Part shown: positions 14,265-15,676 of the stretch, piece by piece
Numbering within the stretch: position 1 is the stretch's first letter
Layout of the letters: the number at the start of each line of letters is the position of its first letter
From: Peptostreptococcus sp.
GTDB lineage: Bacteria > Bacillota > Clostridia > Peptostreptococcales > Peptostreptococcaceae
DNA: 15,676 nucleotides
Reading direction: 5' to 3'
NCBI GenBank assembly: GCA_020025095.1
Contig: JAHHSS010000030.1
Span: 1 to 15,676, forward strand
Program-made: the position numbers and the translations under genes
Notes under the pieces: model-generated
Database searches by the model: none
What the model saw: the letters and a program-made list of their open reading frames with translations, nothing else
What the model was told of the DNA's origin: nothing

Positions 14265-14293
14265 ATTTTATTATACCCTAGTAAAATTGTCAA
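14265..14293 (-). promoter_or_regulatory. isc operon promoter with possible IscR-type operator
   Basis: On the minus strand TTGACA (14293-14288) and TAAAAT (14270-14265) are separated by 17 bases, and transcription would start near 14258. The spacer holds TACTAGGGTATAA. As I recall, clostridial isc promoters often have an ACTAGGGT-like block in the spacer, which Rrf2-type IscR is thought to bind; this needs a motif comparison. The promoter now drives iscS and iscU through a leader of about 530 bases made of the iscR remnant. Confidence 0.75.
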
Positions 14294-14313
14294 GTTTACA
14301 TTATTCTTTTTAT

Positions 14314-14340
14314 ACCTTATGAAACATAGTTTTTTAAGGT
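14314..14340. repeat. Imperfect inverted repeat upstream of the isc promoter
   Basis: ACCTTA and TAAGGT form the outer arms and AAAC/GTTT part of the inner stem around a 3-base loop, with a 2-base mismatch between them. It ends about 20 bases upstream of the -35 of the isc promoter. It is not followed by a T run, so it is more likely a protein site or chance than a terminator. Confidence 0.4.
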
Positions 14341-14437
14341 GTAAAAGACCTAAAGTAAAGTTTTTCTTTATTTTAATAATTCATATTTTATTATAACCGC
14401 AATTTTTTTCATTAAAATTCTATTTAAGTTTTTTCTA

Positions 14438-14460
14438 TTAACAATGTTCTAATTTGTTAA
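14438..14460. repeat. Inverted repeat TTAACAA/TTGTTAA
   Basis: Two 7-base arms are separated by 9 bases. It lies just downstream (minus strand) of the orphan GGGAGGAGA. No role can be assigned from the sequence. Confidence 0.35.
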
Positions 14461-14545
14461 GTTTATTCTCCTCCCAATTTATGGAGATAAAATTTGATTT
14501 TTTTAAAATTTTATTTAAGTAGATATTTAGAAAAGTTTCCAATTT

Positions 14546-15607
14546 TTATTCTATAACGCCTCCACCAATTAGTTTATTTTCATTATAGAATACAACACTC
14601 TGTCCTTTTGTAATAGCTCTTTGAGCTTCTTCAAATATGACTTTTACTCTATTATTATCTAACTTTGTAACCGTTGCATTTGAAAGTTTCGAAGAATACC
14701 TAATTTTTGCCTGAACACTTAGGTTTTCATCCATTTCTTCTAAAGAAAATTCAAGGAAGTTAACATCTTTAGCTATCAATTCATTTTTAAAAAGGTCATT
14801 ATTTTCTCCAAGAGTTACTGTGTTATTTTTTCCATTAATATCAATAACATACATTGGCTTTCCAAAAGTTATACCAAGCCCCTTTCTTTGTCCTATGGTA
14901 TACCTTGTTATACCTTGATGTTTTCCCAATTCATTACCTTGAGAATCTATAAATTTTCCTTTTTTATCTTTTTTCCCAGAATATTTTTCCAAAAACCTTT
15001 CATAATCACCATCTGGTATAAAACAAATATCTTGACTATCTGGCTTATTATAAACTTCTAATCCGACCTTTTCAGCCATCTCCCTTATTTCAGATTTTTC
15101 ATACTCACCAATTGGAAATAATATTCTGGATAGCTTTTCTTGGTTAAGATTATACATCATATATGACTGATCTTTTTTATCCGTTACTGCTTTTATAAGT
15201 TCATACTTACCTGTTTTTTCATTCTTTATTATTCTAGAGTAATGTCCTGTTGCCACATACCTACATCCTAGTTTATCCGCAACATCAAACATTAAATCAA
15301 ATTTTATATGCTTATTACAAAATACACATGGATTAGGGGTACTTCCTTCATAATATCCATCTATAAAATGTTTGACTACAGTTTCTTTAAATGTATCTTC
15401 AAGTTCTATTATATGATGCTCAATACCTAGCTTTTCTGCCATCTTCTTCGCATCTTCTATTGCATTATTTTCAACATTTTCAGGAAGCCACAATTTCATG
15501 GTAGCTCCAACAACTTCATATCCCTTTTCCTTTAAAAGATATGCTGCCACCGTACTATCTACTCCACCACTCATTCCAAGTAGTACTCTCTTATTTTCCA
15601 ACTTCAT
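14546..15607 (-). CDS. mnmA: tRNA-specific 2-thiouridylase MnmA
   Basis: MnmA adds sulfur to uridine 34 of tRNA-Lys, -Glu and -Gln, using ATP and a persulfide passed from a cysteine desulfurase. Numbered from the outermost ATG at 15622, the ATP-binding PP-loop GMSGGVDST is at 16-24, STPNPCVFCNKHIKF at 94-108 holds the catalytic Cys102, ATGHYSR is at 124-130, and SQDICFIPDGDY at 196-207 holds the persulfide Cys200. GQRKGLGI and a beta-barrel C-terminal part follow. The length of about 353-358 is normal. The ATG at 15607 is chosen because an AAAGGAG lies just before it, though only 3 bases away; a TTG at 15601 (9 bases from GGAG) is equally possible, while the ATG at 15622 has no RBS. Nearby iscS is the probable sulfur donor. 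Confidence 0.95.
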   Translation of the reverse strand: MKLENKRVLLGMSGGVDSTVAAYLLKEKGYEVVGATMKLWLPENVENNAIEDAKKMAEKLGIEHHIIELEDTFKETVVKHFIDGYYEGSTPNPCVFCNKHIKFDLMFDVADKLGCRYVATGHYSRIIKNEKTGKYELIKAVTDKKDQSYMMYNLNQEKLSRILFPIGEYEKSEIREMAEKVGLEVYNKPDSQDICFIPDGDYERFLEKYSGKKDKKGKFIDSQGNELGKHQGITRYTIGQRKGLGITFGKPMYVIDINGKNNTVTLGENNDLFKNELIAKDVNFLEFSLEEMDENLSVQAKIRYSSKLSNATVTKLDNNRVKVIFEEAQRAITKGQSVVFYNENKLIGGGVIE

Positions 15608-15676
15608 CTTCTCCTTTTTCATTTACAATTTATTTAAAAAGTACCATATTTCATTTTAAATTAATAAATACTAAGT

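Larger units (their letters stand above)
14294..14545. other. Intergenic region between mnmA and the isc promoter
   Basis: This 252-base AT-rich stretch has no confident gene and no clear mnmA terminator. It holds an orphan GGGAGGAGA (14477-14469, minus strand), an inverted repeat TTAACAA/TTGTTAA (14438-14460), and an imperfect hairpin (14314-14340). A 14-codon minus-strand frame starting with MKKIAVIIKYELLK near 14412 has no RBS and is not called as a gene. Confidence 0.5.

Noticed and set aside
14270..14293. TATAAT at 14276-14271 as the -10 of the isc promoter
   Set aside because: It is only 12 bases from TTGACA, too close for sigma-A; TAAAAT at 17 bases is the better choice.
14371..14415. 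Small minus-strand peptide MKKIAVIIKYELLK
   Set aside because: Only 14 codons with no Shine-Dalgarno before the ATG; likely chance in AT-rich DNA.
15317..15328. Extra cysteine (Cys99) in the MnmA NPCVFCN motif as an oddity
   Set aside because: As far as I recall, NPCVxCN is common in Gram-positive MnmA; the catalytic Cys102 is in its normal place.
1..15676. CRISPR array, transposase, phage or attachment sites
   Set aside because: No spaced direct repeats, terminal inverted repeats, integrase or transposase frames are present; the intact genes look like ordinary chromosomal core genes.

Overview
The window is a stretch of very AT-rich (low-GC) Firmicutes chromosome made of housekeeping genes, nearly all on the minus strand. 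The features that place it are a T-box leader on alaS, IreB (UPF0297), RNase J, ScpA/ScpB, strong GGAGG ribosome binding sites, TTG starts and TTGACA/TATAAT-type promoters. The gene neighbourhood (isc genes, mnmA, alaS, ireB, ruvX, fur, rnj, M50 protease, scpA/scpB) resembles Clostridia, most like Peptostreptococcaceae and relatives. The species cannot be named from the sequence alone. There is no mobile element, CRISPR array, tRNA or rRNA.

Layout in the direction of minus-strand transcription (right to left). mnmA (about 15607-14546) is followed by an 818-base stretch without an intact gene. That stretch is not empty. It holds a good promoter (14293-14265), a strong RBS, and the decayed remains of an iscR (Rrf2-family Fe-S regulator) gene running to the start of iscS. 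Next come iscS (13727-12534) and iscU (12508-12065), closed by a terminator. An alanine T-box riboswitch with its own promoter (11957-11697) then controls alaS (11653-9017), which ends in its own terminator. A third unit starts from a clear promoter at 8951-8923 and contains ireB, a 757-residue uncharacterised polytopic membrane protein and ruvX. These three are joined by a 4-base gap and a 7-base overlap and end in a terminator at 5909-5878. fur (5772-5323) is a monocistronic unit.

The only plus-strand gene, a YdjM/DUF457-type membrane protein (4476-5219), converges on fur. The two share a bidirectional terminator (5288-5319). It diverges from rnjA (4136-2466), which also has a terminator. 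The last group is an M50 site-2-protease-like gene, scpA and scpB, ending near the left edge, where a promoter for a further gene off the window is visible.

Functional logic: IscS supplies persulfide sulfur both to the IscU scaffold for Fe-S assembly and, probably, to MnmA for tRNA 2-thiouridine. IreB and RuvX are core genes and the membrane protein between them is the least understood intact gene here. Fur governs iron, ScpAB works with SMC in chromosome segregation, and RNase J in RNA decay. The most notable observation is the loss of iscR with its promoter kept in front of iscSU, which suggests that Fe-S cluster biogenesis in this lineage has lost its usual local feedback repressor.
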